From the NCBI RefSeq assembly GCF_016918935.1, contig NZ_JAFFOB010000019.1, positions 186,001 through 250,000 on the forward strand: a DNA stretch of 64,000 nt. Direction: 5' to 3'. Below, one piece after another: positions 1-12,386 of the stretch (positions are counted from its first letter, which is position 1; each line of letters opens with the position of its first letter). Below the pieces are notes generated by a model that was given only the letters and a program-made list of their open reading frames with translations, was not told the origin of the DNA and searched no databases. This DNA comes from Roseitranquillus sediminis (GTDB lineage Bacteria; Pseudomonadota; Alphaproteobacteria; Rhodobacterales; Rhodobacteraceae). The position numbers and the translations under genes were made by a program.

Positions 1-3000
1 CGGCCGGCCGGCGCAGGTCCAGCGTCATCGGGAACTCGGGGTGGGGCCGGTCGGGCGCTGGCGCATAGGCGCCGGGCGTGTGGCCGTGCGGCTCGAACCG
101 CGCCAGTCTGCGAGCCTCTGCCTCGTTGTTATTGACCGGAAAAGTGTCGTAGCTGCGCCCGCCCGGATGCGCCACGTGGTAGACGCATCCGCCGAGCGCG
201 CGGCCGGTCCAGGTGTCGAAGATGTCGAAGGTCAGTGGAGCGTCGGGCTCCAGCACTGGGTGCAGCGCACTCGCCGGTTGCCACGCCTTGTAACGCACGC
301 CGCCGACGCTGACGCCGTTCGTCTCGGTCTGCGTCAGGGGCACGCGGCGGCGGTTGCAGGTGACGGCGTAGCGACTGGGGTCGGCGGCGCTCAGCTTGAC
401 CTGAAGCCGCTCGGTCGAGCTGTCGGTATAGCGGACCGTCCCGCCGATCGCGCCCGTTTCGCCCAGCACGTGCCACGGCTCCAGCGCCTGGCGCAGCTCG
501 AGCCGGACGCCGTCGGCCTCGGTCTCGCCACAGAACGGGAAGCGGAACTCGGCCTGCGCCTCGAACCAGTCGGGGCGCATCGGAAAGCCGTGGTCGGTCA
601 GGTCGTCCAGCACCTCGAGGAAGTCGGCCCAGACGTAGTGCGGCAGCATGAAGCGGTCGTGCAGCGTGGTGCCCCAGCGGGTGAGCTGACCGCGCAGCGG
701 GTCCTGCCACAGGCGGGCGATGATCGCCCGGATCAGGAGCTGCTGGGCGAGGCTCATGCGCGGGTCGGGCGGCATCTCGAAGCCGCGGAACTCGACGAGG
801 CCGAGGCGTCCCGTCGGCCCGTCGGGCGAATAGAGCTTGTCGATGCAGATCTCGGCCCGGTGGGTGTTGCCGGTGACGTCGACCAGCATGTTCCTGAGCA
901 GCCGGTCCACGAGCCACGGAAACGGCGTCTCGCCTTCCCCCGGCGCAGGGATCTGCGCCAGCGCGATCTCCATTTCGTAGAGGCCGTCGTGTCGCGCCTC
1001 GTCGACCCGCGGGGCTTGGCTTGTCGGGCCGATAAAGAGGCCGGAGAAGAGGTAGCTGAGCGACGGGTGCCGCTGCCAGTAGAGGACGAGCGACTTCAGC
1101 AGGTCCGGCCGGCGCAGAAACGGGCTGTCGAGCGTCGTGCGCCCGCCGACGACGACGTGGTTGCCGCCGCCGGTGCCGGTGTGCTTGCCGTCGATCATGA
1201 ACTTGTCGGCGCCGAGACGAGACTGCCGCGCCTCCTCGTAGACCCCGTGCGTGATCTCCTTGCACTCGTCCCAGCTCGCCGCCGGGTTGACGTTGACCTC
1301 GATCACGCCGGGGTCGGGCGCCACGCGGATGACGTTCAGCCGCGGGTCGGGCGGCGGAGCGTAGCCCTCGATGTGGACCTGGACGCCCTGCGTCTTCGCC
1401 GCGGCCTCGGCTGCGGCGATCAGCTCCAGATAGTCCTCGACCCGCTCGACCGGCGGCATGAAGACGGTCAGGCGGCCGTGGCGCGGCTCGACCGAGATCG
1501 CGGTGCGAACGGCGCCGCCGATCTCTCCCAGATGCTGCTCGACCCGGTCCTGGCGCACGCTCTCGCCGGCGAAATGCGCGGCCATCTGCGCCCGCCCCTC
1601 CTGCCCCGGCGTGTCGGGCAGCGGCCCGCGCGGCTCGGTCGGGTCGGCGATGTTGGTGTAGGGGTATTGCGACGGCGGCACGTAGGGCAGCGACTCGAGC
1701 GGTAGGCGGTAGCCGACGGGGCTGTCGCCCGGCACGAGGTAAATCTTGTCGCGGCGCAGCTTCCACCGCTCCGAGCGCCAGCCGCGCCCGGCGTCGCGAG
1801 CCTGCCAGCGCTGCACCGGCAGGACGTAGCCCGCGGGCGTGGTCAGGCCGCGGTCGAACACCGCGGCGATGCGGTGGCGCGCCTCGGGGTCCTCGAGCTC
1901 GCTGTTCTCGGGCGTCACGTTGTCGGGCAAGCGCGCTTCCTTGAGCAGCCACTCCGCCGGGTCCTCGTAGGCCGGCGCCACGTAGTCCGGCTCCAGCCCC
2001 AGTTCCTCGGCGATGCCCACCGTCAGCGCCTCGGCGTCGGCCGGCGTCGGCTGCGCGTCCGTCTCCTCCGGCGCGATCGTCGCCGGGTCCTGCCAGATCG
2101 GCTGGCCGTCGCGGCGCCAGTAGAGGCTGAAGGTCCAGCGCGGCAGCGTCTCGCCCGGATACCACTTGCCCTGCCCGTAATGCAGGAACCCGCCTGGCGC
2201 GAAGCGGTCGCGCAGCCGGCGGATCAGCCGGTCGGCCAGCGCGCGCTTCCGGGGACCGACGGCGGCGGTGTTCCACTCGTCGCTCTCGAAGTCGTCGATC
2301 GAGACGAAGGTCGGCTCGCCGCCCATCGTCAGGCGAACGTCGCCGTCCTTGAGCGCCTCGTCCACCTTGTGGCCCAGCGCGTCGAGATCGGCCCAGGCGT
2401 CGTCGTCGAAGGGTTTGGTGATGCGCGGATGCTCGGCCACCCGCTCGACGCTCATGTCGAAGTGGAAATCGACGTTGGCAGCGCTCGCCATCCCGCTGAT
2501 CGGGGCGGCGTTGCGGTAGTGCGGCGTGGCGGCGAGCGGAATGTGGCTCTCGCCCGTCAGCAGGCCGGAGGTCGGGTCGAGGCCGATCCAGCCGGCGCCC
2601 GGCAGGAACACCTCGGCCCAGGCGTGCAGGTCGGTAAAGTCATGGTCCGTTCCCTTCGGCCCGTCGAGCGCCTCGACGTCGGGCTTGAGCTGGATCAGAT
2701 AGCCTGAGCAGAACCGCGCCGCGAGGCCGAGGTGCCGCAGGATCTGCACCAGCAGCCACGACGTGTCGCGGCACGAGCCGGATCCGCGCTCAAGCGTCTC
2801 CTCCGGCGTCTGCACGCCGGGCTCCATGCGGATCAGGTAGTCGATCTCGTTCGAGAGCCGGCTGTTGAGGCCGACGACGAAGTCCACCGTCCTCAACTCG
2901 GTCCGGTCCACGCCGGCCAGCCACTCGGTCAGGCGCGGTCCAGCCGGCTCCCTCGCAAGATAAATGGCAAGGTCGCCCGCAAGCTCCTCGGGATAGTCGA

Positions 3001-3310
3001 AGGGCCAGGTCTCCGCCCGCTCCTCCACGAAGAAGTCGAACGGGTTGTAAACCGTCATGTCCGCGACGAGGTCGACCTCGATCCGCAGCTCCCGCACGGG
3101 ATCGGGGAAGACATAGCGCGCCAGCCAATTGCCGTAGGGATCCTGCTGGTGGTTCACGAAGTGTCCGGCGGGGCTGACCTTCAGGCTGTGGCTGATGACG
3201 CGGGTGCGGCTGTGCGGCGCGGGGCGGAGCCGGATGATCTGCGGGCCGAGCGTCACCGGCCGGTCGTAGACGTAGTGGGTCAGGTGGTGGATCGCGGCCT
3301 TGATCGACAT
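1..3310 (-). CDS. Transglutaminase-like / DUF2126 family protein (3' end outside window)
   Basis: The minus-strand frame starts at ATG 3310 and is still open at base 1, giving about 1,100 residues. That is close to the usual full length of DUF2126 proteins, so only a short C-terminal tail is missing. The N-terminal ~270 residues carry a bacterial transglutaminase-like domain: catalytic Cys about residue 180 in [10 protein letters not shown], then His in [10 protein letters not shown] and Asp in GLDPTSG. The remainder is the long DUF2126 region. Family members occur beside ATP-grasp and alpha-E proteins in a proposed peptide-modification locus; those partners would lie to the left of this window. 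The substrate is unknown. It could share a transcript with the dehydrogenase gene 80 bases upstream. Confidence 0.9.
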   Translation of the reverse strand, partial: MSIKAAIHHLTHYVYDRPVTLGPQIIRLRPAPHSRTRVISHSLKVSPAGHFVNHQQDPYGNWLARYVFPDPVRELRIEVDLVADMTVYNPFDFFVEERAETWPFDYPEELAGDLAIYLAREPAGPRLTEWLAGVDRTELRTVDFVVGLNSRLSNEIDYLIRMEPGVQTPEETLERGSGSCRDTSWLLVQILRHLGLAARFCSGYLIQLKPDVEALDGPKGTDHDFTDLHAWAEVFLPGAGWIGLDPTSGLLTGESHIPLAATPHYRNAAPISGMASAANVDFHFDMSVERVAEHPRITKPFDDDAWADLDALGHKVDEALKDGDVRLTMGGEPTFVSIDDFESDEWNTAAVGPRKRALADRLIRRLRDRFAPGGFLHYGQGKWYPGETLPRWTFSLYWRRDGQPIWQDPATIAPEETDAQPTPADAEALTVGIAEELGLEPDYVAPAYEDPAEWLLKEARLPDNVTPENSELEDPEARHRIAAVFDRGLTTPAGYVLPVQRWQARDAGRGWRSERWKLRRDKIYLVPGDSPVGYRLPLESLPYVPPSQYPYTNIADPTEPRGPLPDTPGQEGRAQMAAHFAGESVRQDRVEQHLGEIGGAVRTAISVEPRHGRLTVFMPPVERVEDYLELIAAAEAAAKTQGVQVHIEGYAPPPDPRLNVIRVAPDPGVIEVNVNPAASWDECKEITHGVYEEARQSRLGADKFMIDGKHTGTGGGNHVVVGGRTTLDSPFLRRPDLLKSLVLYWQRHPSLSYLFSGLFIGPTSQAPRVDEARHDGLYEMEIALAQIPAPGEGETPFPWLVDRLLRNMLVDVTGNTHRAEICIDKLYSPDGPTGRLGLVEFRGFEMPPDPRMSLAQQLLIRAIIARLWQDPLRGQLTRWGTTLHDRFMLPHYVWADFLEVLDDLTDHGFPMRPDWFEAQAEFRFPFCGETEADGVRLELRQALEPWHVLGETGAIGGTVRYTDSSTERLQVKLSAADPSRYAVTCNRRRVPLTQTETNGVSVGGVRYKAWQPASALHPVLEPDAPLTFDIFDTWTGRALGGCVYHVAHPGGRSYDTFPVNNNEAEARRLARFEPHGHTPGAYAPAPDRPHPEFPMTLDLRRPA

Positions 3311-3390
3311 GGGCAGGACATTCGTTTCTGAACTGAGGCGAGGCTTTCACACTTCCCGCCGCGGCACCACAGGCTTTCGTCTTGCGGCGC

Positions 3391-4512
3391 TCATCCCGCG
3401 TCCGCGAGGATTGCCGCGACGGCACGCTGATTCAGCGGCGCAGGGTTCGCCCTCATCGAGGACGAGCCGAGCGCGGCCTCCGCGAGCGCCACGTGGTCCG
3501 CGGCTCGGACCCCGAGTGCCGACAGGCGCGGCAGGCCGCTGTCGTGCATCCAGCGCTCCAGCCCGTCGATGCCGCCGAAGCGGCCGGCGATGAGGCGCTC
3601 CACCTCGTCCAGCCGGCCGGTCCGGCCGAGCGCGCGGAGGTTCGCCCTGAGCCCGTGCGGCAGGAGCGCGCCGCAGATGGCACCGTGCGACGCGCTGGTC
3701 ATACCGCCGATCGGCCCCGCCAGTCCGTGGATCACGCCCAGGCCCGAGTTGGCGAGGGCGATCCCACCCGCCACGCTGACCCACGCCATCCTGTCGCGTG
3801 CCTCAGCGTCTTCGTCCTCCATCAGCCGGGGCAGCGCGTCGAGCGCCATCGGGATCGCCGGCCTACAGATCGCGTCGGTGAGCGGGTTTGCGCGCGTCGA
3901 GCAGTAGGGCTCGATCACCTGCACAAGAGCATCGAGGCCGCTTGCGAGCGTCACTGCGCGTGGGCAGCCATCGGTCAGCGCCGGGTCCACCAACGCGACG
4001 TCCGCCAGCATCCGCTCGTCGCGCAGGCTGACCTTTCGCCGATGCTCCGGCACGCCAATGACCGCGTTGCGGGTCATCTCGGCGCCGGTTCCGGCTGTGG
4101 TCGGCAGGGCGACGAACGGCAGCGGCTCCGCCTCGAGCGGGCGGCCGGCGCCGACCACCTCCAGATGGTCAAGCGGCGCGCCGGCAGCGGGTGCCAGAGC
4201 GGCAACCGCCTTGCCGAGGTCTACGGCCGCGCCGCCACCGAGTGCGACGACGCAGTCGGCACGCGCCTCACGCGCGACGTCGAGCGCCGCGAGCAGCATG
4301 TCGAGGTCCGGTTCTGCGGTGCAGGCGTACGTCTGCGCAAGCAGGCCGCGAGCGTCGAGCGCCTCGACCAGCCACGCCGCGCGCGCGGTGCTGCGCCCGT
4401 GGACCAGCAGCACACGCTCTCCCCGCCTGGCCACCACATCCGACGCCTCGGCCGCGACGCCGCGCCCGAACCTGAGGCGGTCGACAGTGGCGAAGGTAAA
4501 TGGCGCGATCAT
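3391..4512 (-). CDS. Iron-containing (group III) alcohol dehydrogenase / maleylacetate reductase family
   Basis: A 373-residue protein. ATG 4512 is preferred over an in-frame start further upstream because it has GAGGA seven bases before it. The NAD-binding loop is ALGGGAAVDLGK (about residue 90) and the conserved ALPTTAGTGAEMTRN follows at about 136. Metal-ligand positions are Asp194, His262 and His276; the place where many relatives have a second His is Gln198 (GLDALVQVIE), a substitution I recall from some subfamilies. Members reduce or oxidise short alcohols, lactaldehyde, glycerol or maleylacetate using NAD(P)H. It lies 89 bases after a glycerol importer operon, suggesting polyol or aldehyde metabolism, but a hairpin lies between them. 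The substrate cannot be set from sequence. Confidence 0.85.
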   Translation of the reverse strand: MIAPFTFATVDRLRFGRGVAAEASDVVARRGERVLLVHGRSTARAAWLVEALDARGLLAQTYACTAEPDLDMLLAALDVAREARADCVVALGGGAAVDLGKAVAALAPAAGAPLDHLEVVGAGRPLEAEPLPFVALPTTAGTGAEMTRNAVIGVPEHRRKVSLRDERMLADVALVDPALTDGCPRAVTLASGLDALVQVIEPYCSTRANPLTDAICRPAIPMALDALPRLMEDEDAEARDRMAWVSVAGGIALANSGLGVIHGLAGPIGGMTSASHGAICGALLPHGLRANLRALGRTGRLDEVERLIAGRFGGIDGLERWMHDSGLPRLSALGVRAADHVALAEAALGSSSMRANPAPLNQRAVAAILADAG

Positions 4513-4531
4513 GCCCAGATCCTCGCGGAGC

Positions 4532-4566
4532 GGCAAAGATGAGGCGCGGAAGTGACCTCCCGCGCC
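4532..4566 (-). terminator. Hairpin after glpV, terminator-like
   Basis: Bases 4543-4552 and 4557-4566 pair in nine of ten positions around a four-base loop (TGAC on the plus strand). In the minus-strand transcript the stem is followed by TCATCTTT, a modest T-rich run. It would end or attenuate the glp importer transcript before the dehydrogenase gene. Confidence 0.45.
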
Positions 4567-4601
4567 CCGGTTGGCAGGCAATCAGCCGCCTTCGCCAATG
4601 C

Positions 4602-6317
<1,716 letters not shown>

Positions 6318-6347
6318 TTCTCATTCCTCCCTCTTTATTGACTATCT

Positions 6348-6626
6348 TCAGACCCAGCGGAACACGGCCGCCGCGTAGAGCGCACAAAGTATCAGCGCCT
6401 GCCACTGCGGCAGGTCGGTCAGTCCGAGCCAGCCGAGATTTATGAAGGCCGAGCCGAGCAGCGTGATGAAGAGCCGGTCGCCCCGCGTCGTCTCGATCCC
6501 CAACACGCCCACTCGCGGTGTCTCGGGGTAGCGGATCGCCAGGATGGTGAAACCCACTAGGACCGCCGCAATGGAGCCGAAGAACGCCGCCGTCGGCCAC
6601 GTCCATGCCATCCACGACAAGTCCAT
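6348..6626 (-). CDS. glpU: Small membrane protein GlpU (DUF2160)
   Basis: A 92-residue protein with about three hydrophobic segments (residues 8-30, 52-70 and 75-92) and short polar loops. It corresponds to the small DUF2160 protein found between permease and binding-protein genes in GlpSTPQUV importers. Its role is not defined; it is presumed to be an accessory membrane subunit. Its ATG (6624-6626) overlaps the glpQ stop (6626-6628), so the two are translationally coupled. Confidence 0.85.
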   Translation of the reverse strand: MDLSWMAWTWPTAAFFGSIAAVLVGFTILAIRYPETPRVGVLGIETTRGDRLFITLLGSAFINLGWLGLTDLPQWQALILCALYAAAVFRWV

Positions 6627-7500
6627 CAAACCCTCCCCAAGGCGAAGCCCTTGGCGATGTAGTTGCGCACGAAAAAGACTACGAGCGCACCGGGAATCAG
6701 CGTCAGCGCGCCGGCGGCGGCAAGGACGCCCCAGTCGAGGCCCGACGCCGAGACGGTCCGGGTCATGGTGGCGGCGATCGGCTTGGCGTCGACGCTGGTC
6801 AGCGTCCGGCTCAGCAGCAGCTCGACCCACGAAAACATGAAGCAGAAGAACGCGGCGACGCCGATTCCCGACGCGATGAGCGGCATGAAGATCTTCACGA
6901 AGAACTTCGGGAACGAGTAGCCGTCGATGTAGGCGGTCTCGTCGATCTCGCGCGGTACGCCGCGCATGAAGCCCTCGAGAATCCAGACCGCCAGCGGCAC
7001 GTTGAAGAGGCAGTGCGCCAGCGCCACGGCGATGTGCGTGTCGAAGAGCCCGACCGACGAGTAAAGCTGGAAGAACGGCAGCGCGAAGACCGCGGGAGGC
7101 GCCATCCGGTTGGTGAGCAGCCAGAAGAACAGGTGCTTGTCGCCCATGAAGCTGTAGCGACTGAAGGCGTAGGCCGCGGGCAGCGCCACGGCGACCGAGA
7201 TGACCGTGTTCATCACCACGTAGATGAGCGAGTTCACATAGCCCATGTACCACGACGCGTCGGTCAGGATCGTGCGGTAGTTCGCCAGCGTCGGGTTGCG
7301 CGGCCAGAGCGAGAAGGTGCCCAGGATCTCGGCGTTGGTCTTGAGGCTCATGTTGATGAGCCAGTAGATCGGCAGCATCAGGAACAGGATGTAGAGCACC
7401 ATCACGAGCGTGGAGCCGGAGGGCCGCCAGCGCCGCGCGGACCGTGCGCGCGCCCGGTCCGGCGCCAGATCGCCGGGGATATCGGTCGTGTCGGCGCTGC

Positions 7501-7504
<4 letters not shown>
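6626..7504 (-). CDS. glpQ: Glycerol ABC transporter permease GlpQ
   Basis: A 292-residue inner-membrane permease of the MalG-like class. A polar N-terminal ~30 residues precede the first helix, the central part carries the loop GVPREIDETAYIDGYSFPKF, which is the EAA-type coupling helix contacting the ATPases, and the C-terminal helices follow. It forms the channel with GlpP. Its start overlaps the glpP stop as ATGA at 7501-7504. Related transporters move sugars and polyols, and glycerol is inferred from the neighbouring gene set. Confidence 0.88.
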
Positions 7505-8369
<865 letters not shown>

Positions 8370-8373
<4 letters not shown>

Positions 8374-9467
8374 CGCGCGGCCCTCCCCTGCTCCGCCTCG
8401 GGCGCGACGCGCCAGTCCTCGACGTAGACGTTGATGCGCTCCGGTGCGAAGACCGCCCGCGCCCGGCCGGTGCCCACGGCGGCACCCTCCGCCACGACTG
8501 CGTTGACGGGCTCCCCCTCATGGTGCGCGCGTGCGATCCGGTAGCGACCGACGTCCTCGACCCGGCTGACCTCGACGGGCAGCCCCTCGCCGTCCGAGGT
8601 CAGGGAGACGAACTCCGGCCTGATGCCGATCTGCACCCGGCCGCGGACCGGCCGATAGTTGCCGGAGAGAGGCACTGCGTGATCGCCGACCCAAGCGGTG
8701 TCGCCGAAGACCTGCGCGTCGAGCAGGTTCATGCCGGGCGAGCCGATGAAGTAGCCCACGAACGTGTGCTCCGGACGCTCGAAGAGCTCCTCGGGCGTGC
8801 CTGTCTGCACCACGCGCCCGTCGTGCATCACCACCACGCGGTCGGCAAAGGTCAGCGCCTCGGTCTGGTCGTGGGTGACATAGATCATCGTATGGCCGAA
8901 CTGCTGGTGCAGGGCGCGGAGCTGGGTCCTCAGCTCCCACTTCATGTGCGGGTCGATGACCGTCAGCGGCTCGTCGAACAGGATAGCGCTCACGTCCTCG
9001 CGCACCATGCCGCGGCCGAGGCTGATCTTCTGCTTGGCGTCGGCGGTCAGCCCCCGCGCCTTGCGGTCGAGTTCCGCCTCCATCCCGATCATCGCCGCGA
9101 TGCTCTCCACCCGCCTGCGCACGTAATCGGCGTCGGCGCCGCGGTTCCGCAGCGGAAAGGCGAGGTTCTGGCGGACCGTCATCGTGTCGTAGACGACGGG
9201 AAACTGGAACACCTGCGCGATGTTGCGCTCGGCCGTCGGCGCGTCGGTGACGTCCGTCTCGCCGAAGAAGACGCGCCCGCGCGAGGGCGCCAGGAGGCCG
9301 GAGATGATGTTGAGCAGGGTCGACTTGCCGCAGCCCGACGCGCCGAGCAGCGCGTAGGCGCTGCCGTCCTGCCACGTCATGTTCAGCTCCTTGAGCGCCC
9401 AGTCGTCCGGATCCGCCGGGTCGGGGACATAGGAATGGGCGAGGCCGGAGAGGGTGATGCGGGCCAC
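8370..9467 (-). CDS. glpT: Glycerol ABC transporter ATPase GlpT (degenerate signature)
   Basis: A 365-residue cytoplasmic ATPase. Walker A is GASGCGKST (about residue 43) and Walker B is AILFDEP. The place of the LSGGQ signature holds LTADAKQKISLGRGM, so the canonical signature is missing; my recollection is that GlpT proteins in this class share this. The C-terminal third is the TOBE/OB regulatory region of MalK-like ATPases. With GlpS it forms a heterodimer, so only some composite ATP sites would be canonical. It starts three bases after the glpS stop. Confidence 0.88.
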
Positions 9468-9470
9468 GGG

Positions 9471-10559
9471 TCAGGCCGCCTGCGCGTATGGGGCGGCCGA
9501 CGCCAGGCGCCCCTCGCCGTCGAAGAGATAGATGTGGGCGGGCGAAAGGTAGACGCGCACCTCCGAACCCTGCGGCAGGTGCCGCACCCCGCGCATCAGT
9601 CCGACCCAGCGCCACTCGGCATAGTCGAGGTGCACGAACGTCTCCGATCCCGTGATCTCGCTCACCGCGACGCGCGCGACGAATTCCAGCGCGCCCGCAT
9701 TGTGCCGCTCGAGCTCCAGATGGTTCGGCCGGAAACCGGCGCTGTAGCGCCCGTCGGGCAGCGCCTCGTAGCGCCCTGCCGCCGGTACCTCGTCCTGCGC
9801 GCCGAAGCGGAGCATCCCGGCTCGCTTCTCGAGCGACATGAAGTTCATCGGCGGATCGCTGAAGACGCGTGCGGTGGTCGCGTCGGCAGGGCGTCGATAG
9901 ACACGCGGCGTCGGCCCGAACTGCGTCACGCGCCCCTCCCAGAGCGCTGCCGCGTTGCCGCCGAGCAGGAGCGCCTCCTCCGGCTCGGTCGTGGCGTAGA
10001 CGAAGATGGCGCCTGACTTGGCGAAGATGCGCGGGATCTCCTCGCGCAGCTCCTCGCGCAGCTTGTAATCGAGGTTCGCGAGCGGCTCGTCGAGCAGGAC
10101 GAGCCCCGCCCCCTTGGCCAGCGCCCGCCCCATCGCGCAGCGCTGCTGCTGCCCGCCCGACAGCTCCAGCGGCCTTCGCCCCAGCATCGGCGTCAGCTTG
10201 AGCATCGACGCCGTCTCGCGCACCGTCCGGTCGATTTCGTCCGCGGACCTGCCCATCAGGCGCAGCGGCGAGGCGATGTTGTCGTAGACGCTCATCGACG
10301 GGTAGTTGATGAACTGCTGGTAGACCATCGCAACGTCGCGGTCCTGCACCCGCCGGCCAGTCACGTCCTCGCCGCGCCAGTAGAGTCGCCCCTCCGAGGG
10401 AGCGTCGAGGCCCGCCATCAGGCGCATCAGCGTCGTCTTGCCCGCGAGCGTCGGGCCGAGCAGGACGTTCATCGTTCCCGCCTCGAGCGTCAGGTCGGTC
10501 GGATGGATGTGCGCGTCCGCGCCGACCCGCCTGGCCAGTCCCCGCAGCTCGAGCGTCAC
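9471..10559 (-). CDS. glpS: Glycerol ABC transporter ATPase GlpS
   Basis: A 362-residue cytoplasmic ATPase and first gene of the importer operon. The Walker A loop is the variant GPTLAGKTTLM, the signature is the standard LSGGQQQR and Walker B is LVLLDEP. A C-terminal TOBE-like region follows. The start codon is GTG at 10559, with GGGAGG six bases before it. It pairs with GlpT, whose signature is degenerate, making a division of labour between the two ATP sites likely. The 180 bases between this gene and tRNA-Thr should hold the operon promoter; no convincing promoter could be picked there. Confidence 0.88.
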   Translation of the reverse strand: MTLELRGLARRVGADAHIHPTDLTLEAGTMNVLLGPTLAGKTTLMRLMAGLDAPSEGRLYWRGEDVTGRRVQDRDVAMVYQQFINYPSMSVYDNIASPLRLMGRSADEIDRTVRETASMLKLTPMLGRRPLELSGGQQQRCAMGRALAKGAGLVLLDEPLANLDYKLREELREEIPRIFAKSGAIFVYATTEPEEALLLGGNAAALWEGRVTQFGPTPRVYRRPADATTARVFSDPPMNFMSLEKRAGMLRFGAQDEVPAAGRYEALPDGRYSAGFRPNHLELERHNAGALEFVARVAVSEITGSETFVHLDYAEWRWVGLMRGVRHLPQGSEVRVYLSPAHIYLFDGEGRLASAAPYAQAA

Positions 10560-10741
10560 GACCGCCCTCCCGTGGTCGGGAGACAGACTTCCGCCATTCG
10601 CCGAGACAGATGCATCGCCCCCCTTCGTCTCGCGCCGTTCCGGGCCCGTCGGCGTCTCTCAGCGCGCCTTTCAGGAACGATAGTCGCAACGATCAGGGAC
10701 AGCTAGCCCCTTGCATGTCTCAGCTGCATCGAAAGGAAGGG

Positions 10742-10817
10742 TGGTGCCGGTTGAGGGACTCGAACCCCCGACCTTCGGTTTACAAAACCGCTGCTCTACC
10801 AGCTGAGCTAAACCGGC
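10742..10817 (-). tRNA. tRNA-Thr (anticodon TGT)
   Basis: 76 bases including an encoded CCA tail. The acceptor stem GCCGGTT pairs perfectly with AACCGGC, the D arm is GCTC...GAGC, and the T arm contains GGTTCGAGTCC. The anticodon loop TTTGTAA places TGT at 10782-10784 (minus strand), reading ACA and wobble partners. The anticodon stem has one G-A mismatch at its outer pair (position 27-43). Confidence 0.97.
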
Positions 10818-10831
10818 ATCCGGCGGCACCC

Positions 10832-10860
10832 GCGATAGGACGATTCCCCGCGGCGCACAA
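10832..10860 (-). promoter_or_regulatory. Candidate promoter of tRNA-Thr
   Basis: On the minus strand, TTGTGC and TATCGC are separated by 17 bases, with the -10 hexamer ending 14 bases before the mature tRNA 5' end. Match to consensus is partial in both boxes; the position is what supports it. Confidence 0.4.
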
Positions 10861-10945
10861 GATCCGCGCCCAGGCGAAATCCGCACCGAGGCGAACCGCC
10901 ACCGCCGGAGGACCAAGGCGTCTGCGCGCCGGTGAATGTGCCGCG

Positions 10946-11212
10946 CTACATGCCGAGCGCCTGGCGGTACATGTCCAGGACGGCTTCCTCTTCGGCGATG
11001 TCATCCTTGTCGCGCTTGCGCAGCGCGATCACCTTGCGCAGCACCTTAGTGTCGTAGCCGCGGCCTTTGGCCTCGGCCATAACTTCCTTCTGCTGCTCGG
11101 CGATGTCGCGCTTCTCGGCGTCAAGCCGCTCGTAGCGCTCGATGAACTGCCGCAGCTCCTCGGCCGTGACGCGATAGCTGGCTTCTGCGCCCGTCTCGAC
11201 GACGTCGTCCAT
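10946..11212 (-). CDS. gapR: GapR-like DNA-binding protein (DUF2312)
   Basis: An 88-residue, highly charged, mostly helical protein typical of the DUF2312 family. The N-terminal ~60 residues form the coiled-coil region (AEELRQFIERYERLDAEKRD onward) and the C-terminal part has KVIALRKRDKDDIAEEEAVL, both characteristic. GapR clamps around overtwisted DNA ahead of forks and polymerases in Caulobacter and relatives. It stands alone, 128 bases upstream of the tRNA gene on the same strand. Length and composition match the family. Confidence 0.93.
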   Translation of the reverse strand: MDDVVETGAEASYRVTAEELRQFIERYERLDAEKRDIAEQQKEVMAEAKGRGYDTKVLRKVIALRKRDKDDIAEEEAVLDMYRQALGM

Positions 11213-11328
11213 TTCTGCCTCCTGCCCGGTGGATCGGCAGGTGTCGTAACTGGCCGTCGGGACCGTCGCAAGGCTTGCATTCTGCCGCCATGCGCTTCAT
11301 CTCCGCCCGGAGTTTTCGGGAGGTCGCG

Positions 11329-11544
11329 ATGCAGTGGCTCATCTGGCCGGGTGTGATCGTCTCGCTGGCGGGGCTGGCCATACTGCTCTGGTGCGTGACG
11401 CGTGTCATAAGCGCCAAACGCCGCGGCATGTCCGACGAGGAGCTGCGCAAGACATTGCAACACGCGGTCGGGGTGAACCTCGCCGCGTTCCTGACTTCGA
11501 TCCTCGGACTGCTGATGATCGTGACGGGGTTACTGCTGGGCTAG
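11329..11544 (+). CDS. Small two-helix membrane protein, unknown function
   Basis: A 71-residue protein from ATG 11329, which has GGGAGG five bases ahead and starts right at the first hydrophobic helix; the in-frame ATG at 11275 lacks this. Two predicted membrane helices (residues about 3-24 and 47-70) flank a positively charged loop with ISAKRRGMSDEELRKTLQ. The topology is a simple hairpin with a cytoplasmic loop likely. No family recognised. It is divergent from gapR and convergent with the next small gene. Confidence 0.7.
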   Translation: MQWLIWPGVIVSLAGLAILLWCVTRVISAKRRGMSDEELRKTLQHAVGVNLAAFLTSILGLLMIVTGLLLG

Positions 11545-11556
11545 TCGTTCCGGCCG

Positions 11557-11760
11557 TCAGAGCGGGACGTTGTTCCAGAGCTCGTCGAGCGGATCCTGCT
11601 TCGGCACGTTGCGGCTCCGCTTCCCGGTCACGGGCTTCGGATTGGCGACCACCATGCGCAGCCTGTGCTTGAGTTCTCCGGCGCGCGCCGGGTCGGCGAG
11701 GATCGCGTCCACTATGGTATCGACTTCATCGAGGAAGATCCTCTTCGGCTCTGCCTTCAT
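11557..11760 (-). CDS. Small hypothetical protein
   Basis: A 67-residue soluble protein. ATG 11760 is chosen because AGGGAGGA lies upstream. The N-terminal half is a helix with LDEVDTIVDAILADPARAGE, the C-terminal half is basic and proline-rich, ending PLDELWNNVPL. Similar composition occurs in short Rhodobacterales proteins but no function is known to me. It lies tail-to-tail with the preceding membrane protein gene, 12 bases apart. Confidence 0.6.
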   Translation of the reverse strand: MKAEPKRIFLDEVDTIVDAILADPARAGELKHRLRMVVANPKPVTGKRSRNVPKQDPLDELWNNVPL

Positions 11761-11963
11761 ATCGTCGTCCTCCCTGCACAGAGTCGGCGCCCTCGTGGCG
11801 ACTCCCTCGTAACACATCGAAGTCGTATTCTGGATGACAATTGCTGCGCCATTCTGGCGCGCTTGCCGCACCGGCTGCTCAATCGGGCAGTACTGTCCGC
11901 GCTGCCCGTTGAGAGGCAGAATGCGAACTGGACCGTGCCACCGCCGGCGGCTAGAAAAGGCGC

Positions 11964-12386
11964 ATGGATTTCGCCCGTATCACACCCGAATTCGCCGTTG
12001 CGCCGCAGATCCTCCCACGTGACGCGGAGGAACTGCGGGAGGCCGGCTTCACCGACGTCGTCTGCAACCGGCCAGACGAGGAGGTGCAGGACGAGGTCGC
12101 TTCGCAGGCCGTCCGCGCCGCGGTCGAGGGCGCGGGACTGCGATTCCACGACAATCCGGTCCGCAACGGCGCGATGAGCGAGCAGAACATCGAGGAGCAG
12201 CGGCGCGTGCTGGCTGAGGCCGAGGGGCCGGTGCTCGCCTACTGCCGCTCGGGCACACGCTCCGCGGTGGTGTGGGCGTTGGGGCGCGAGGATCTGAGCG
12301 TGGACCAGATCCTCTCCGCGACCGGCGAGGCAGGCTATGCGCTCGATGGCCTGCGGCCGCAACTCGAGGCGCGGCGCAACCGCTAG
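11964..12386 (+). CDS. DUF442 / TIGR01244 sulfurtransferase-like protein
   Basis: A 140-residue single-domain protein of the family that also forms the N-terminus of beta-lactamase-hydrolase-like (Blh) proteins. The fold is that of dual-specificity phosphatases; the active loop is CRSGTRS with Cys94, more like a rhodanese loop than the phosphatase C-x5-R. VVCNRPDEEV near residue 32 is also conserved in the family. It probably handles persulfide sulfur. Here it stands alone with no Blh metallo-hydrolase or transporter neighbour. Its stop overlaps by four bases the stop of the convergent FliM-like gene. Confidence 0.85.
   Translation: MDFARITPEFAVAPQILPRDAEELREAGFTDVVCNRPDEEVQDEVASQAVRAAVEGAGLRFHDNPVRNGAMSEQNIEEQRRVLAEAEGPVLAYCRSGTRSAVVWALGREDLSVDQILSATGEAGYALDGLRPQLEARRNR

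Noticed and set aside
41-1705. A 554-codon open frame on the plus strand
   Set aside because: It is the mirror of the DUF2126 gene on the minus strand; its translation is Arg/Ala/Val-rich with no family features, a common artefact of high GC.
129-2276. A 715-codon minus-strand frame inside the DUF2126 gene
   Set aside because: It is out of frame with the recognisable transglutaminase/DUF2126 product and consists of Arg/Ala/Gly-rich noise.
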